From the NCBI GenBank assembly GCA_964019135.1, contig OZ025255.1, positions 39,834,811 to 39,898,810 of the forward strand: 64,000 bases of DNA, in the 5' to 3' direction. Under the pieces are notes generated by a model. It was given only the letters and a program-made list of their open reading frames with translations. It ran no database searches and had not been told where the DNA came from. The position numbers were made by a program, and so were the translations under genes. Origin of the DNA: Arenicola marina. Taxonomy: Eukaryota; Annelida; Polychaeta; Arenicolidae. This document shows, piece by piece, positions 22,801-34,700 of the stretch; the stretch's first letter is position 1, and the number at the start of each line of letters is the position of its first letter.

Positions 22801-23231
22801 ATTGGTAACAAATAAACAGAGAATCGAATTCGAAGTTACAAAAAGTATGCAAGAAGTACTTCCGTTATGCGACACAAATGGAGGACCTTGTGGGTCATCG
22901 ACATGACCTGTTTCCGACGCATCTTGCTGGCAATAATTTGCCAGCAGTGGAGTCGACGGATCAACAGACCAAGTCCAAAGGAGGGACTGAAGAACTTCCG
23001 ACAACTTCCTCCAAAGCGACTGATGATTTACCGAATACATCAAGAAAACCGGCGGGCCATGCAGGACCCAAAAGGCGACGTATTCAGGAGAACAACGAGA
23101 CATTGACATTTCTGAAGGAGTACACAAAAGCGAAGCAGGAACAAGAAGAGAAACGACTGTCTGAAATGAAAGCCATTGAGGAGCGCAAGATAGGCTTGCT
23201 CGAAGATCTGGTCAAGAGTCTAAAGAAGTAG
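19868..23231 (+). pseudogene. Myb/SANT-like DNA-binding protein gene, spliced, damaged (Harbinger-type)
   Basis: Four exons with GT-AG borders and matching phases are visible: 19,868-19,959, 20,047-20,091, 20,504-20,551 and 20,782 to about 20,960. The fourth starts a trihelix/Myb-SANT-like domain (DIWTEPRTLFLLDLYKG, then IKKKPVWQEVSSQL). A one-base frame change near 20,870 separates these two parts. The end of the same kind of domain (FRYATQMEDLVGHRHD) and an acidic, coiled-coil C-terminus rich in Lys and Glu appear at about 22,850-23,231, ending in TAG. The middle of the domain is missing; 20,960-22,800 is repeat-rich. The first exon is not found. Such proteins are the second ORF of Harbinger transposons, and a Harbinger transposase end lies 0.9 kb downstream in opposite orientation. 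A domesticated or host gene is possible but less likely. Confidence 0.65.
21310..22480. repeat. G/C-homopolymer mosaic with short inverted repeats
   Basis: Many G or C runs of 8-16 bases lie at 21,317, 21,436, 21,660, 21,735, 22,068 and 22,362-22,386. Words such as CGCTCGAGCGG and CCATCCGCTCGGTCGAGG form short hairpins at 22,010-22,150. The stretch at 22,262-22,345 resembles 24,425-24,510. This DNA probably fills an intron of the Myb-like gene. The open frames here are low-complexity by-products. Confidence 0.55.
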
Positions 23232-23409
23232 CTCTAATTCTAAATTTTGTTAACTCCTTTCTTGCTATATTAGAGGAAAGACTTTTGTAATTTGATCTAC
23301 TTTGGTAGTCTGGAGACACGTGTTCAGTTGCAAGCATATTTTTATTTAACATATCAATAATACTTATCAAGTGTTACTTTTGGACATATCACTCTATATA
23401 CCTAGTCTT

Positions 23410-24025
23410 CCGGACGTGGAGCTTCATGACTATGTTGTATGATGCAGCGCCCTGTGGGCTAGATTTTGTTGTTGAAGTGACATTTACTGATAATGTGTCT
23501 TTCGTTCAGGCCGATGTTTTTACGGCAACTAGTCATATATTTCTATTTCACTCATCTGTAAAAGTTTTGAAACAAAGGGAGGTGAAATTTTGAGGAAGGC
23601 ATTCTACAACAGTGCGTATATGCTGGCTTTGGTGATATTGGATTTGTAAAAGTGGTCCGATGTGGACGTTTCTTTATGGATTTATGTTGTATTTCGTTTT
23701 AAGAGATATCCATCTCGAAGTCTCCCCGATATGGAGTTCCATGACTAATCGCTAAGTGGCAGCACCACGTAGGGTATATTTCGTTGTTGAAATGACATTG
23801 ACTAGCGATGTGTTCTTCGTGTAAGAATTTTAGTTGCGGTAAACTAATCATGCATTTCCGTTTTATTCATTACCAGAAGTTCTGTAAAAGTTTTGTGACA
23901 AAGTGCCTGGATATGTGGGGGGATGCATTCTACAACGGTGCATATACAAGCTTTGTTGACATTGGATGTGTGAAACTGCTTATTTGCAGACATTTCGTTT
24001 TACTTCACTTGTGTCGTAGCAGTAT
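23410..24025 (+). repeat. Diverged tandem duplication, period about 315 bp
   Basis: The segment at 23,410-23,690 is repeated with many changes at 23,725-24,025. Matched words include TCATGACTA, TTGTTGAA-TGACATT, GTAAAAGTTTTG and GCATTCTACAAC. It follows the Myb-like stop codon and precedes the transposase fragment, so it may be untranslated or spacer sequence of the same transposon. Confidence 0.75.
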
Positions 24026-24154
24026 TGATGGCCGGTCCAAATACATTATCTGTTGCAAAGCATTTATTTCTTGTTGCGTTACTATTTCGAATACAAATTC
24101 ACTGATTACAGAGGGTGTTACCAAAAGCAATTTCAGCACGGACAAATAGTTACT

Positions 24155-24340
24155 TCAAGGTGGAGTGAGCCGTCCTGTGATGCCTAGCCTTTCAGTCTGA
24201 AGCTTGGCTTCGAAGATTCCCCTGGGGAGTTCATTGAGATACACCTCCTCCATGACATCTTCCTCAAGGATGCATATATTGTGGAAGATACACGCAGCTA
24301 CGATGGTGTGGTTTGTGTCCTTAATGCTAGTGTGTTCCAT
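24155..24340 (-). pseudogene. Harbinger transposase C-terminal fragment (DDE_Tnp_4 type)
   Basis: The translation contains TIVAACIFHNICILEEDVMEE, which matches the conserved end of PIF/Harbinger nuclease-transposases (a CxxHN box in a hydrophobic helix), followed by a short tail. The catalytic aspartates and glutamate upstream are gone; at 24,345 the sequence changes to C-rich repeat DNA. It faces the Myb-like gene, the pairing seen in Harbinger elements. Confidence 0.75.
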
Positions 24341-24424
24341 GAATCTGAGCCGCTCAGCGGTAAAGCCCCCACTTTTGCACCGCCAAAATCCGCTCTATGA
24401 GCCCCCCCCCCCCCCCCCCCAATC

Positions 24425-25296
24425 GCAAGTTTTGTAGGGGTATCTTTTTCATCACAAATATCCGCTCTCTCAGGCATCAAGGCACCCGCGGAACCCCACC
24501 ACCAGATTTGTCTAATAGTGCCCCCCCCCCCCCCCATCTGCGTCTTATCCTGACGAGCTGCTGGAAGGAATGACTTCCCGAAATCAGCCGGGCCTTGCCA
24601 CACGCTTTCTGTTAGTGGTGACCGTAGCGGGGCATTGCCGGTTACTTGACTTTGTCTTTCTAACTGGAAGTCTAGTAGCTTTTGAGAGTCGGGATGTATC
24701 GAATGGAGACACGATGTCGCGTGCCGATTGGCGCTGCCTCAATCAACGCTTCCGGCTCCCTGGGGCGCACAGCTCTTCCTTCTTCAAGCTCCCTGTGACA
24801 TACATCGTTTTCTTCTTCAAGCATATTCGTGATCATCAAAGATGTTCCGATTCAGTTGGCATATCATCCAGTTTGATAAAGATAATCGTTTCTGTTAGAG
24901 TAGACATATTAAATTGGATGTGGGTAAAACAGCCCACCGGGTAATTTTGCCCCAAGCAGCGTGGGTCATTTTGCCCCTATGTATGAAACCGCTGTATGAA
25001 AAATACGGCGCAGTATATTCCGCATCTGATTTACGTCTGGACTTTTTCCTCCAAGCTAGTATCCACTGAGTTTTAATTTCTTCCAGTGTTTACCATAGAT
25101 GGCAACTGCCCAGAATTTTTTACTTCGGCAACGAAGGTCAGCTGTCTGCTTCAGCGCCTATGTAGATTTGTTAAGGTATCACGTAACAAACAGGAACAAA
25201 TATAAAACGCTTCAATACAGGTGGCAGCACCACAACTGCGCGATATTGTGGTGGGCCATATGACCCCGGTGGATAATTTTACCCCATGTTCCCCTA
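24425..25296. mobile_element. TIR element family A, copy 2 (left end replaced)
   Basis: The region from 24,478 is closely similar to 2,752-3,490, ending in the same TTCCCCTA terminus. It carries about 130 extra bases at 24,560-24,693. The left TIR is absent; instead the left edge reads into a sequence also seen at 22,262-22,345, so this copy is chimeric or was itself hit by another repeat. It also has C runs at 24,400 and 24,520. Confidence 0.75.
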
Positions 25297-25855
25297 TGTT
25301 AACAAGGGTTAAATCAGATTATCATTCAGAGTATTATTAAGCCTCTATAAAACAAGAGTTATACCTACCGAATCAGGTTAGTTAGCAGGAAGACAACGAT
25401 GTCAAAATCTTCATCTTCATGCTCAGCAACAGCCAAATTTAAACTCGCCAAGGCTAGAGCATCCATGACGACCTTGACCTTCAAACATAGTTTGTGTCGT
25501 TCGATTCGTACCGCATATTCCAGAACCAAAACCGACTGCGCAGCCTGCAATTCTGGTTCTTGAACTGAGTCAATAGAACGCGCCCATGGACTGACCAAGC
25601 GAAGAAAATGGTGTTAAGTTTGTCGCAGAAATGTAAACATCGATGATTTGCCTCAAAATACAACGCCTCCAACAGTCTCATCGAACGGACCACATGCATT
25701 ATGGAGAGATAAATGTCATATCTTTAACTATATTATAATTTTATAGTTAGCAATGCCTGGACAAAAGCAAACAAAAAATAGTTTTACACCCACTCGATTC
25801 TTCACGCACAAACCGCACGGCCGGCCGGTTTCCAACTCAAACGTTGACAACAATA

Positions 25856-26813
25856 GGGCTATACAGTTCTCGCGATCGGGCCGCGAGATTTCAATTTTGG
25901 GGACAAACAAACACACGTGCTCCATGTTGAACTATAGGCAGCTATAAGTCAATTTCTTTCCAGGTTTATTCTAAAGACTATGAGTACCATTTCACTCAAC
26001 ATGGCTTTGGGAGATAGACGTTCAAATATTTGGAGGCGATGGAGCGCAGAACTTTCGGAATATACAAGGAAAAATCCGTCTTCACAACACTCGAAAACTA
26101 AAAATAGCGTTCTAAATTTAGCCCTGCACCCGGGCTTTCGCGAGTTCTCCAAAGTGCGAGTGACGTCACAGAGTTTCACGTGCCTCCGCGGTAACAAAAA
26201 TGGCGAGAGCAAGTGATCGACTTAACCATTTCGCTGTCAAAATGTGCAGCGCATGGAGTAACAACACACGGACGCGTCATTAAACCACATGGAAAAGGTA
26301 AATTAAGACCAGTAGGATGTTTTCGTATAACTTTTGGATCACGAAAAGACAAAGTTCTTCATTCTTTGTAAGTTTTCTGTTTGAAGCGTTGCACCAACGT
26401 TGTCACTCAGGGAGAATCCGTGTGACGTCATAATGTCTCGTTTTCGTAGGAATGCAAAAAAAACGTTAGTTTCTCAGCCGTGTTGTCCCGTCGTAGCAGA
26501 TATCAGTCATTGTGGTGGCGCAAATGAATGAAAAATACGTCGTCTATCCGTTTTGGGCAGCTATATTTCTTAAATATTCTTAATTATATCGCCGGGCCTT
26601 CAGCAATGGACCCACCCCTCAGCGCCTGGATTTTGCGAAGGTAGTCTGGTTCCCAGTCTCTCTCTTTGCGTAACATACACGTCACGCCTACGTCACAGAT
26701 AGTCAGAATACCAGTGTGCGCAGAGATTCTAAACTCGTTCCGAACACGTGCTTCGTTTTTTTGTCCCCAAAATGAGTAAACCGGAAGTCTGGGCGAACGA
26801 GACTTTATAGCCC
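25856..26813. mobile_element. Non-autonomous TIR element, family B, copy 2
   Basis: This copy is 958 bp, with outer ends GGGCTATAC and TTATAGCCC, and TA on both sides (25,854-25,855 and 26,814-26,815). It matches 11,230-12,173 over its whole length. It contains a short frame at 25,980-26,216 that is not preserved in copy 1, so no protein is supported. The preceding 25,300-25,850 holds nothing I can name. Confidence 0.85.
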
Positions 26814-26957
26814 TATGAGTGCTCGTCACGCAGCTGCAGCAAGGCACCAGCGTGATGCGCACTCGTTCTAACAGCATGGTTTTTTTTCGTTGGTCCCCAA
26901 AAGACCTAACCTGGAAATAGAACCCGTGAGAACTGTACTGTATGATTAACTATGCAA

Positions 26958-27335
26958 ATCGCTTTTGGTTTCATGTAAACCGAACACGCCCTAAGTCAGT
27001 AAGACTGTTTCCTAAACCACTTTGACATTAATATATTTGTTTTGCATACATACAAAACGAATGGGTTTCGCGATTTTTAGCGCATTAACGCAGATCGAGA
27101 ATTCCATGGAGCGGCGTAAAATGACACAAATGGCTTGCCATTATAGATCGACTCGTGTAGGCCTGCAGCAGAGGGGACATGTATACATGTTCAACGGTAG
27201 TTATCATATCTTTGTCAACAAAACCTTCTGCTCCAGGTTTGGTTGACAAAGCTATCGTTATCCATGGTTTCTGATTGACAGTGCGTGGCAAGTACGACCG
27301 AGGACAATCAGCCTTGCTTCTGGATTCGCCCAATC
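26958..27335 (+). repeat. Repeat family D, copy 1
   Basis: This is strongly similar to 60,111-60,440 in the same orientation, with shared words TTTAGCGCATTAACGCAGATCG and GTAGGCCTGCAGCAGAGG. The left edge carries the terminal word ACACGCCCTAAG of the small TIR element found complete at 59,780-60,151. No protein is recognisable. Confidence 0.8.
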
Positions 27336-27379
27336 TGATAGTTGACGTAGCTAGGGGGAGGCGTGCGTGTGTGCGTGTG

Positions 27380-27898
27380 GTGGGATAGGCGGGGGGGGGG
27401 GTGCAAATGCCGTGGGATGGGCGGGGGGGGGGGCAAATGCCAGTGATTAGTGGGGGTGGAGTGGATGGTGCGTGCATGCACCGGAGCCTAGGGACCCTTG
27501 GAGCTACTCTTGAGGTAAAGGAGGGGGTATGTAACGGCTCAGGTTTAGGGTATTTATATGTGTAGTTTCTAAGACTTGCTAAAAAAAAGCATATGGCTTA
27601 GTTATTTAGCGTTAACTAAGCTTAATAGATAATTAATTAGGCCTATATAATTAATCAAATTAGAAACACGAAATTAATGATTATCTTACTAAAATAGGTA
27701 GGTTCCTGAAATATATTTTACACTAATTTAAGCTTATAAGTAAGAAAATTACTATTACTATTAGTAGAGTAGAGTAGCCTATTTATTATTTGCCTATTAG
27801 TAACTACTATTACTATTAGTAACTATTTTACACAAAAGTTACTAAATGAATTATACACAGATGTTTTCTGGGGACACAGGTATGAAACCCCCCACGAC
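27380..27898. other. G-rich then AT-rich DNA, no gene seen
   Basis: Two G-rich runs near 27,390 and 27,423 with a repeated GTGCAAATGCC-like word are followed by AT-rich DNA with many TTAGTAACTA-type words. I see no gene. Confidence 0.5.
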
Positions 27899-28023
27899 AT
27901 ATTATCTAGGGGGCCCTACGTATTATCTAAGGGGATTGACTTAATACTCGGGGGATAAACCTATTATCTAGGGGGGTCGACTTATTATCTAGGGGGCCCT
28001 ACTTATTATCCAGGGGGATCACT
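27899..28023 (+). repeat. Minisatellite, unit about 21 bp, six copies
   Basis: Six imperfect units carry the core TATTATCTAGGGGG followed by a more variable CCCTACT-like end. Units differ by up to six bases. It lies in otherwise AT-rich DNA. Confidence 0.85.
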
Positions 28024-28527
28024 ATTTCATTACAAAAAAAGCTAGGATCTTAAAAATTCAATAAATACTAAATAAAATATGTTTTCCCTAAACCTAACAA
28101 CACCAGAGTTATTATAGTTTATGATTAATTTAGTCTTTATCTATTTTAATTAATTAACTATTATTAATCAAATGCAGAATGTATATATTTTATTCATCTC
28201 ATGCCAACTTTCCAATTTTAATAGTCTCAATATAATAATTTTGCGTGTCAAAAACTTATTTCCCTGTCAGAAGAGTATAGATTACCATCAGGCATCTCAA
28301 AACAATATAGGCTAGTACAAGTACAAATATTTGTGTATGCAGTCTATTTGGCCATGGAAATATATATATCACCAAAATATATGTCAAGCTTTGAGTGTAT
28401 ATTTACAAAATGGTAGTAAGTTACTTAGTATTGCTAACAACCAATTGCTAACAGATAATTAAAATTTTGCTTAAAAAGGTAACAATATAGAAGACAGTTT
28501 TGGATCATTAAAATGGTCTAGTTTTGC
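28024..28527. other. AT-rich DNA, no gene seen
   Basis: No recognisable repeat or coding signal. Confidence 0.5.
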
Positions 28528-29005
28528 TTTCTCACGTCAGGGATTTTGAGAGTGATTGAGGCAAATTCGCGGAAAATATGGGCCGAAACGTGTGTCTACG
28601 GCACTGATGTAAAAAAAGCAACACAAGACCAAAGCAGATACTTCATCGCAAATGGACTAAATCACAGACAATGAAAGGCTCTATAGTTGCCATGGCGCGC
28701 GTGGCTGGTGCAAATATAGAGCATCTATTGTTCAGAGACGTTCGGCGCCATGGCAACTACGTCATCTTATGACGAGTGCTTTAGTAGGTTTGCGAAAGTG
28801 CCTTGCGACAAAGTGTCTGTTGCCAATGGAGTGTCAGCATGGAGAAATATTGTTTGTATCTTAGAAAAGGATAACCTCGCAGTACACACGTAAGTTTGGT
28901 ATCATTAATGGACGGTGTTGCTTTCTCACGTCAGTGAATTTCAGAGCAATCGCGGCAAATTCACGGAAAATATGGGCCGAAGCGTGAGTCTACGGCATTT
29001 ATGAC
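28528..29005 (+). repeat. Direct repeat pair (about 85 bp) around a palindrome
   Basis: A segment with TTTCTCACGTCAG and GGAAAATATGGGCCGAA is present at 28,528-28,612 and 28,917-29,003. Between them, TAGTTGCCATGGCGC (about 28,684) and its reverse complement GCGCCATGGCAACTA (about 28,746) form a 60-base spaced inverted repeat. The pair might be terminal repeats of a small element. Confidence 0.7.
28750..28889 (+). other. Candidate coding exon ending at a strong splice donor
   Basis: An ATG opens a 46-codon frame that runs without stop into GTAAGT at 28,890. The peptide (starting MATTSSYDECFSRFAKV) has no motif I recognise. Part of the start region is inside the palindrome. No partner exon was found, so it may be chance. 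Confidence 0.2.
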
Positions 29006-29113
29006 TTTGACTTTAGTTTATTTTGCCCATGAGAGGTATAATGTTGGAGATGTACTGTCCTGCCATTTGGTTTCACATTGATGCGATGCCCACTTGCCCA
29101 GATAGTAACTCTG

Positions 29114-29293
29114 CAGGGGCGGATCTAGGAATTTGCCATAGCGGGGGGGGGGGGTTGGTCTCCCAAAACTTGCGACCGGGGGGGGGGGGAGTACTCTCTG
29201 AAAAACTTGCCACAGTGGGGTACTCGGAGAAGCCGACTTTAACAGGTTCCCAAGGGGGGGGGGAGGTACCCCTCCCCCCTAGATCCGCCCCTG
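29114..29293. mobile_element. Short MITE with CAGGGGCGGATCTAGG ends (hAT-like)
   Basis: A 180-bp element has perfect 16-bp terminal inverted repeats. ACTCT lies just outside each end, compatible with a decayed 7-8 bp duplication. The interior is rich in G runs and cannot code. MITEs with this kind of CAGGGGCGG terminus are usually assigned to hAT. Confidence 0.85.
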
Positions 29294-31760
29294 GACTCTA
29301 TTAAAAATGTTAAAAGGCAGAAAACGACAGCCATATCAGAAGTTTAAAAGTCGTTGCTACACAAAAATCCATTTTCACACATAAGATGCACCACTTTGAC
29401 TAAAAGAGTGCCTCAACAGATCTTGTTATTTCTTGCATATGATAGATCGATGTTTAGTTTTACACTTTTGAATGTTCATCAACTTTTCATATCGATCACA
29501 ACAATTAAATTACGCATAAATCAGCATATTATATACAATACGTCAACGCAAACCATATAATAGGGATCCAGTCATTTAATATCGTACAGAAAATGATGAA
29601 TGAAATCCGAAAGCAAGTAATAGTGGTCACACAAAGGTTACACATAGGCCCTTGTCTCAAAAGAGACATGCAATCTCAAATGGTTACTACATCATGGAAA
29701 TTCTAATTTGACGAATTTAACAAAGACAGTCTGTCACAGGAGAAGTATCCATTTACAACAGGCGTCGAAAATGTCATCAAGCAGAGCAATACAGACAGCA
29801 TGCAAAAGGATGTGGTAGGGAAGGATTATTCGATGCCGTACGTTTTTCACCAAGGCCATTGTTTTCTAGGATACATGACAGTTATTCAAACAACACCTTT
29901 AGGTACCACTTTGTCTTCAATTTTCAAGTTCACTATTTAACCTGAAATAGTTACTTCTATAGTCTTTCTACCTTTACTTCCGCTAAACACGTCGGTGAAT
30001 TAAGCAGCGTGCGCATGAAGACCAAATTACGCCAACAAAATCCCCAGACAGGTTGTAGGAAGATTTCTACCTATGACCTGTTGGTTAGAAGATTAGCCGG
30101 CTTAACAATTCGGCTAGGAAGGCCCCACGCCATACATGGTGGGCCATTCCCTCTCGCACGAGACCCACCCATCCCCTCCTTCCGGATGATAGATCCTCCT
30201 AAGAATTCGAATCGACGCCAAAAGCCTTCATGTTATGCTTGCAAACATCCTTTAAACCTGAGCTTTGGCCGTCCAGTTGGCCTTTATCCGGCGGCAAGCT
30301 CGTCACACACATGTCCTTATAGACAGTCAATACCTGTATTTTGAGTTGGTGTGTTCGTCATCCACATATTACACTGAGAAACATCGGTAAGCACCTTGCC
30401 ATGAGGAAGGAAACGCGACAGGCTAGCTACACTGTGCAAATACATCTGGAATACTTGATAACGTAAATGTAAAACAAAATATAGAGGATAAATAGATTGA
30501 CATCAGCTGTCAACGGGATTATGGCTAAAGTCAAAACTTGGCTAAAATACCCTATGTGTTGCACTAAGACTGAGCAGTCGCGTTGGTGAAATAGGTACAT
30601 GATCTTGAACATTAAAACTGCAGTAACAATGAAGCCATGAAGTAAAAAAATATGTATCAATCGACAGGTTTGGCCAGTCCTTCTTCTATGTTAGCATGTC
30701 ATGAAACTGACAATGTAACTGGAGCAATATTCAAAGACTGCTTCCATTAACGTGGAAGACGGGTTCAACGATTCAAACGCAACTGTTATATCTGCATTAT
30801 ATCTATTTCAAAATGAGACAAACTAGAATGATGATCCAAATTCATACTGAACTATATTTTACGTCCAGTTCATAAGCACACGTGTATAATCCCATTTTAT
30901 ACTTGAAAAAAGTACAGCAATAAACAATTAAATTATCATGAATGCTAACCTGAATTTTATTCTCGGGTTAAGGTTGACGCTATTCTATATTATAGATATT
31001 CAGTAACAAAATAAGTAACACATCTCATCGTAGACACGATCGCCACGAACGATCTGCTTATATTAAGGCAAATACCGTCAGCTATCTGCATGAATAAAAT
31101 GAATCATACCCTCTACGAGCCCTTCTTTTCCCGTATCAATATGACACGGAAGTCCACACAAAAATTAACATTGATAATAAACAGCTGTAATCCAAACATT
31201 ATTGTTACTAACATTTCTGCTGATATGGGTTCACAGAGGGCGTCGACCTTTTTGCTATATATATAGCCACATATTACCCGTTTGCTCCCTTAAACCTTCG
31301 CTCTATCATAAACGGTAATGTTGTCACAACGAAGCAGTGTGCTTGTTTGCAAGTAGTAGTTGTTCTCAGAGTTAGCTACGCGAGAAAATGTTCTCGACAG
31401 AATAAAACATACAAAAGTATAGTCGACGTGCGTTCAAAGCTCATTTTGAAGGTATTGAAGAGAAGCAACTTAAACACAGAGACCTTCACCATAGTGCTGG
31501 TTCACTGGCTGATCGGCAGTAGTAGGTCCACTCCTATTAATGGATGGGCCTAAGCTATAGGGCGGATTTCATACGACAATGTACAAAATAAGACAGGGAG
31601 ACCTCATATTCACAGGGGTCAGCAAGTCTATAAATTTGCGACATTCTCACCGGGGGGCTGTAGACAACGCAGATGAGATATACTGCATGTCTTAACAACG
31701 TTGGAACAACCTTGAAACACCACAATGACACCCTGTTGGGGAATATCGAGGATGTAGTTA
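29294..31760. other. No recognisable gene
   Basis: Sequence of ordinary complexity with short unsupported frames (the longest, 111 codons at 30,009-30,344, has no known domain). GGCCCCACGCC and its spaced complement form a small hairpin near 30,120. The part adjoining 31,760 should contain the 3' UTR of the arrestin gene; I found no clear AATAAA on the minus strand. Confidence 0.5.
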
Positions 31761-34700
31761 CTAGGCATTTTCAATGTGCGCTGGCGCCGGGAGCTGCGCG
31801 GGTCCATCGGGAGGCGGTGGAGCGAAGTAAGGGTACACGGGTGCCCAGTCCATGTCGCCACACATGTGTTCGTCTTCTCCCAAGTCTCGTAGGTCCACTT
31901 TGCCCAGCACGTATGGCTCATAGGACGGGGGAGCTGGAGGCGAAAACAAATGTGAACCACTTTTAAGGTAAATCAGAGGTAAGACACTGTAAAAAAAAAT
32001 ATCTTATTTGGTATAAATTTTAACTTCAGCCTGGGCTGTGTTTCTATATATAACTTTAGAATAGTTATTATTCAACGACCTTCAGTTTGTGTGGGGGTTA
32101 GAAAGAATATATTGTATATTGTATTCTACATGCAAACTTGGATAACTTTGGTAATGAAAAATATGTTACACAAACTCACGAGGAAATGCTTCTCCACGGC
32201 AAGCCCCCACGTCTGGCCCGCCATACATGTTTCTCAGGGGTATCGTTCCAATAATAATGTTCAAGGGTAACTCGAGGTCCGACGAGGGTCCGGACGGGGT
32301 TACAATCAACTGAAACAATAGATGATAGCAGTCGTGACGCGTATATACCAGTCAACTGACTGGATGTATATTTAACTGAGAAAATCGACACATACAGATA
32401 CCGACTGTTTTTAACATACAATTGTTACGATTCCTCAGTAGCGGCGCATGCGAGCGAATACGTAGGTATATAATATCCAGATAGATATTGGTGAATGCTT
32501 AATTAAACTGGAAACTCGAACTAGAAACATATCACATACTAAAACACTATTACTTATATTTTTTTGATTTGATTGGCGTTTGAAGGCAATATCAGTTTGA
32601 GCAATTATATCGTGCCATACTAGTTCGACCGCGAGTTACGCAAGATCTACGGTCAAGTCCGTCAAGACAGGCAAAATTATGTTCAGGAGCAATAGCCAGT
32701 AGCAATAAAACCCTGAAAGTAATCAAGTGCAAGCAGGTCGATAAAACATCACAAAATATGTGCTTTTCTCATGACATAAACACTGACCATGACGCGATAC
32801 TGGATATCAATGATGCGGCAATGACTCAACACCGATGACGGCAGAGGCGGGATATGGAGTCGCTCTCCGGTCCAAATTTCGGACTCTCCCGGCGGGATCC
32901 GTCCCTTCCGGATCTGCGCCACGGTTTCAATATCGGTCCGAGTGTTTGTTGTAGCGTGATATGTCATAATCTGTCGGTAAAACATTACATACGATGGCGA
33001 CATGTATTAAAAGCGTGGTTTAGGCCATCAATTGCTGGTTTAGGCCATTGGTGGTTTAGGCCATCTGTGCACATAAGGGTTAAACTGAGCCCCGACAATG
33101 AATGATGAATGAATGAGAAATTCCCCAGATCATTTGCCCGGGCTCGAATTCAAAACCAGGATCTATTGATGAGACTACGGTCCAGCGCGTTAACCACTAC
33201 ACCAGGGAAGCCCACCCGTACTAGAAGCGCTGCAGCTGTTGTCTTGAAAACCCCAAACAGATTCTGAACCTTTGAAAAACGGCTATTGAATTTTCATGGT
33301 CAACGGATAAACTGACTGGATTAATAGAGGTAATTGGTTGTGTAACAACAGAACATATGCGAAAGATGAAGGCTTATTACATCAACGTGTATTTACAGGA
33401 AAATAACTTACCATATATAGTTTCACTTTGGAGCACACCATGGTCCTGTTGCTCTTGTTGTCCACTTCGCCATTTAATATGATGTATTCCCCGGGGACAA
33501 AACCACCCTTGTCGATTCGAAACACGGCCGATATGGGGCCGCTCTTACAACACAGACAGCACAACGTCTTGGCTTTCTGTCCCTGCCTTGGAGTCTGTAA
33601 TTCAAAAGGGTATTCGATGCGTTACAAGGCGGTTGAAAATACTAGAGGTAACAAAATATGGCACCCCCCAACTGTCGTATAACATTATCTATTTTGTACA
33701 ACGTTCTGCCAAAGGTAATTACCGGTTAAATTGATGGATGCAATTGCGTCTTAGGCTACCTTTGGGCAAAGATTGGCTATATGCTGGGCCAACAACCACG
33801 GACTCGAGGTAATGAAGAGCAACAGCTTTCTCTAGAGATCGTAACTAAGTATAAATCTCTAATTTCGGGTGCCTTAAATGACATAGGTGTTTCTTGAGCA
33901 ACAATAACACTGGCACTTTCTACTTTTACATCGAGCATTAGTTCTCATTCCACATACCAAAGCATCTGGTTCCAGGTTAAGATCCAAGATACTGTGCACA
34001 GTGAAGGCCCTCTTACAGGTGTGGTCGGCCTTTCGTGGCTTGTCAATGGTACCCTTCAGCCAGTAGCGGACTCGACCCGTGGAACCCTCGAAGGATGAGG
34101 GCAGGTTGGCGGGCAGGGTGAACTGGAAGGGGTACATATGGCGTCCCACTGGATGGTGGGGGTGGTCCCCGCCAGAAGCTGTTGACCAAAGCACACGTCA
34201 TCATAAAACGTCATTGACTATATATGTGTCAGTCACTTATTTACTGCCATCGTGTCAACTTAAATTAAATTTGAACTTAACATGATCACAAACATTTGTC
34301 ACAGTAGTAGTTTCCAGTTTTGAAGATAGCTTTAACGAATAAAACAGTTCATTTATCAATTTGCGAACATGGTATACCAACCATTTCCAAATAGTGTTAT
34401 TTCGAAGTTGAAGTAGATCTCGTCGGCATTGTAGCTATTTGTGACAGTCCGAGCGTTTTTTCCACTTCCTGTTGTTTGTGTCTGTGCCCAATGAACTTTG
34501 GCTGCCCCATGAAACAAAAGCCTTACCCCTAGGGTAAAAAAAGTGTAATGATTTCAGTACATGTTGCTTGGAGGTAGCAGTGAAATACATACTAATGAGC
34601 CACAGTAGGTCAAAGGGAAAGCCAAGAGCAGCGATGAATGATTTTTTTATTAAAACTATAAAACCAAAGGAGTTTCCCCAGTACATATCTTTATGAATGT

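Noticed and set aside
25980..26216. 78-codon frame inside TIR element family B
   Set aside because: The frame is not kept in the other copy at 11.2-12.2 kb and matches no transposase.
30009..30344. 111-codon plus-strand frame
   Set aside because: No recognisable domain, no splice context and no repeat match; length is within chance in this window.
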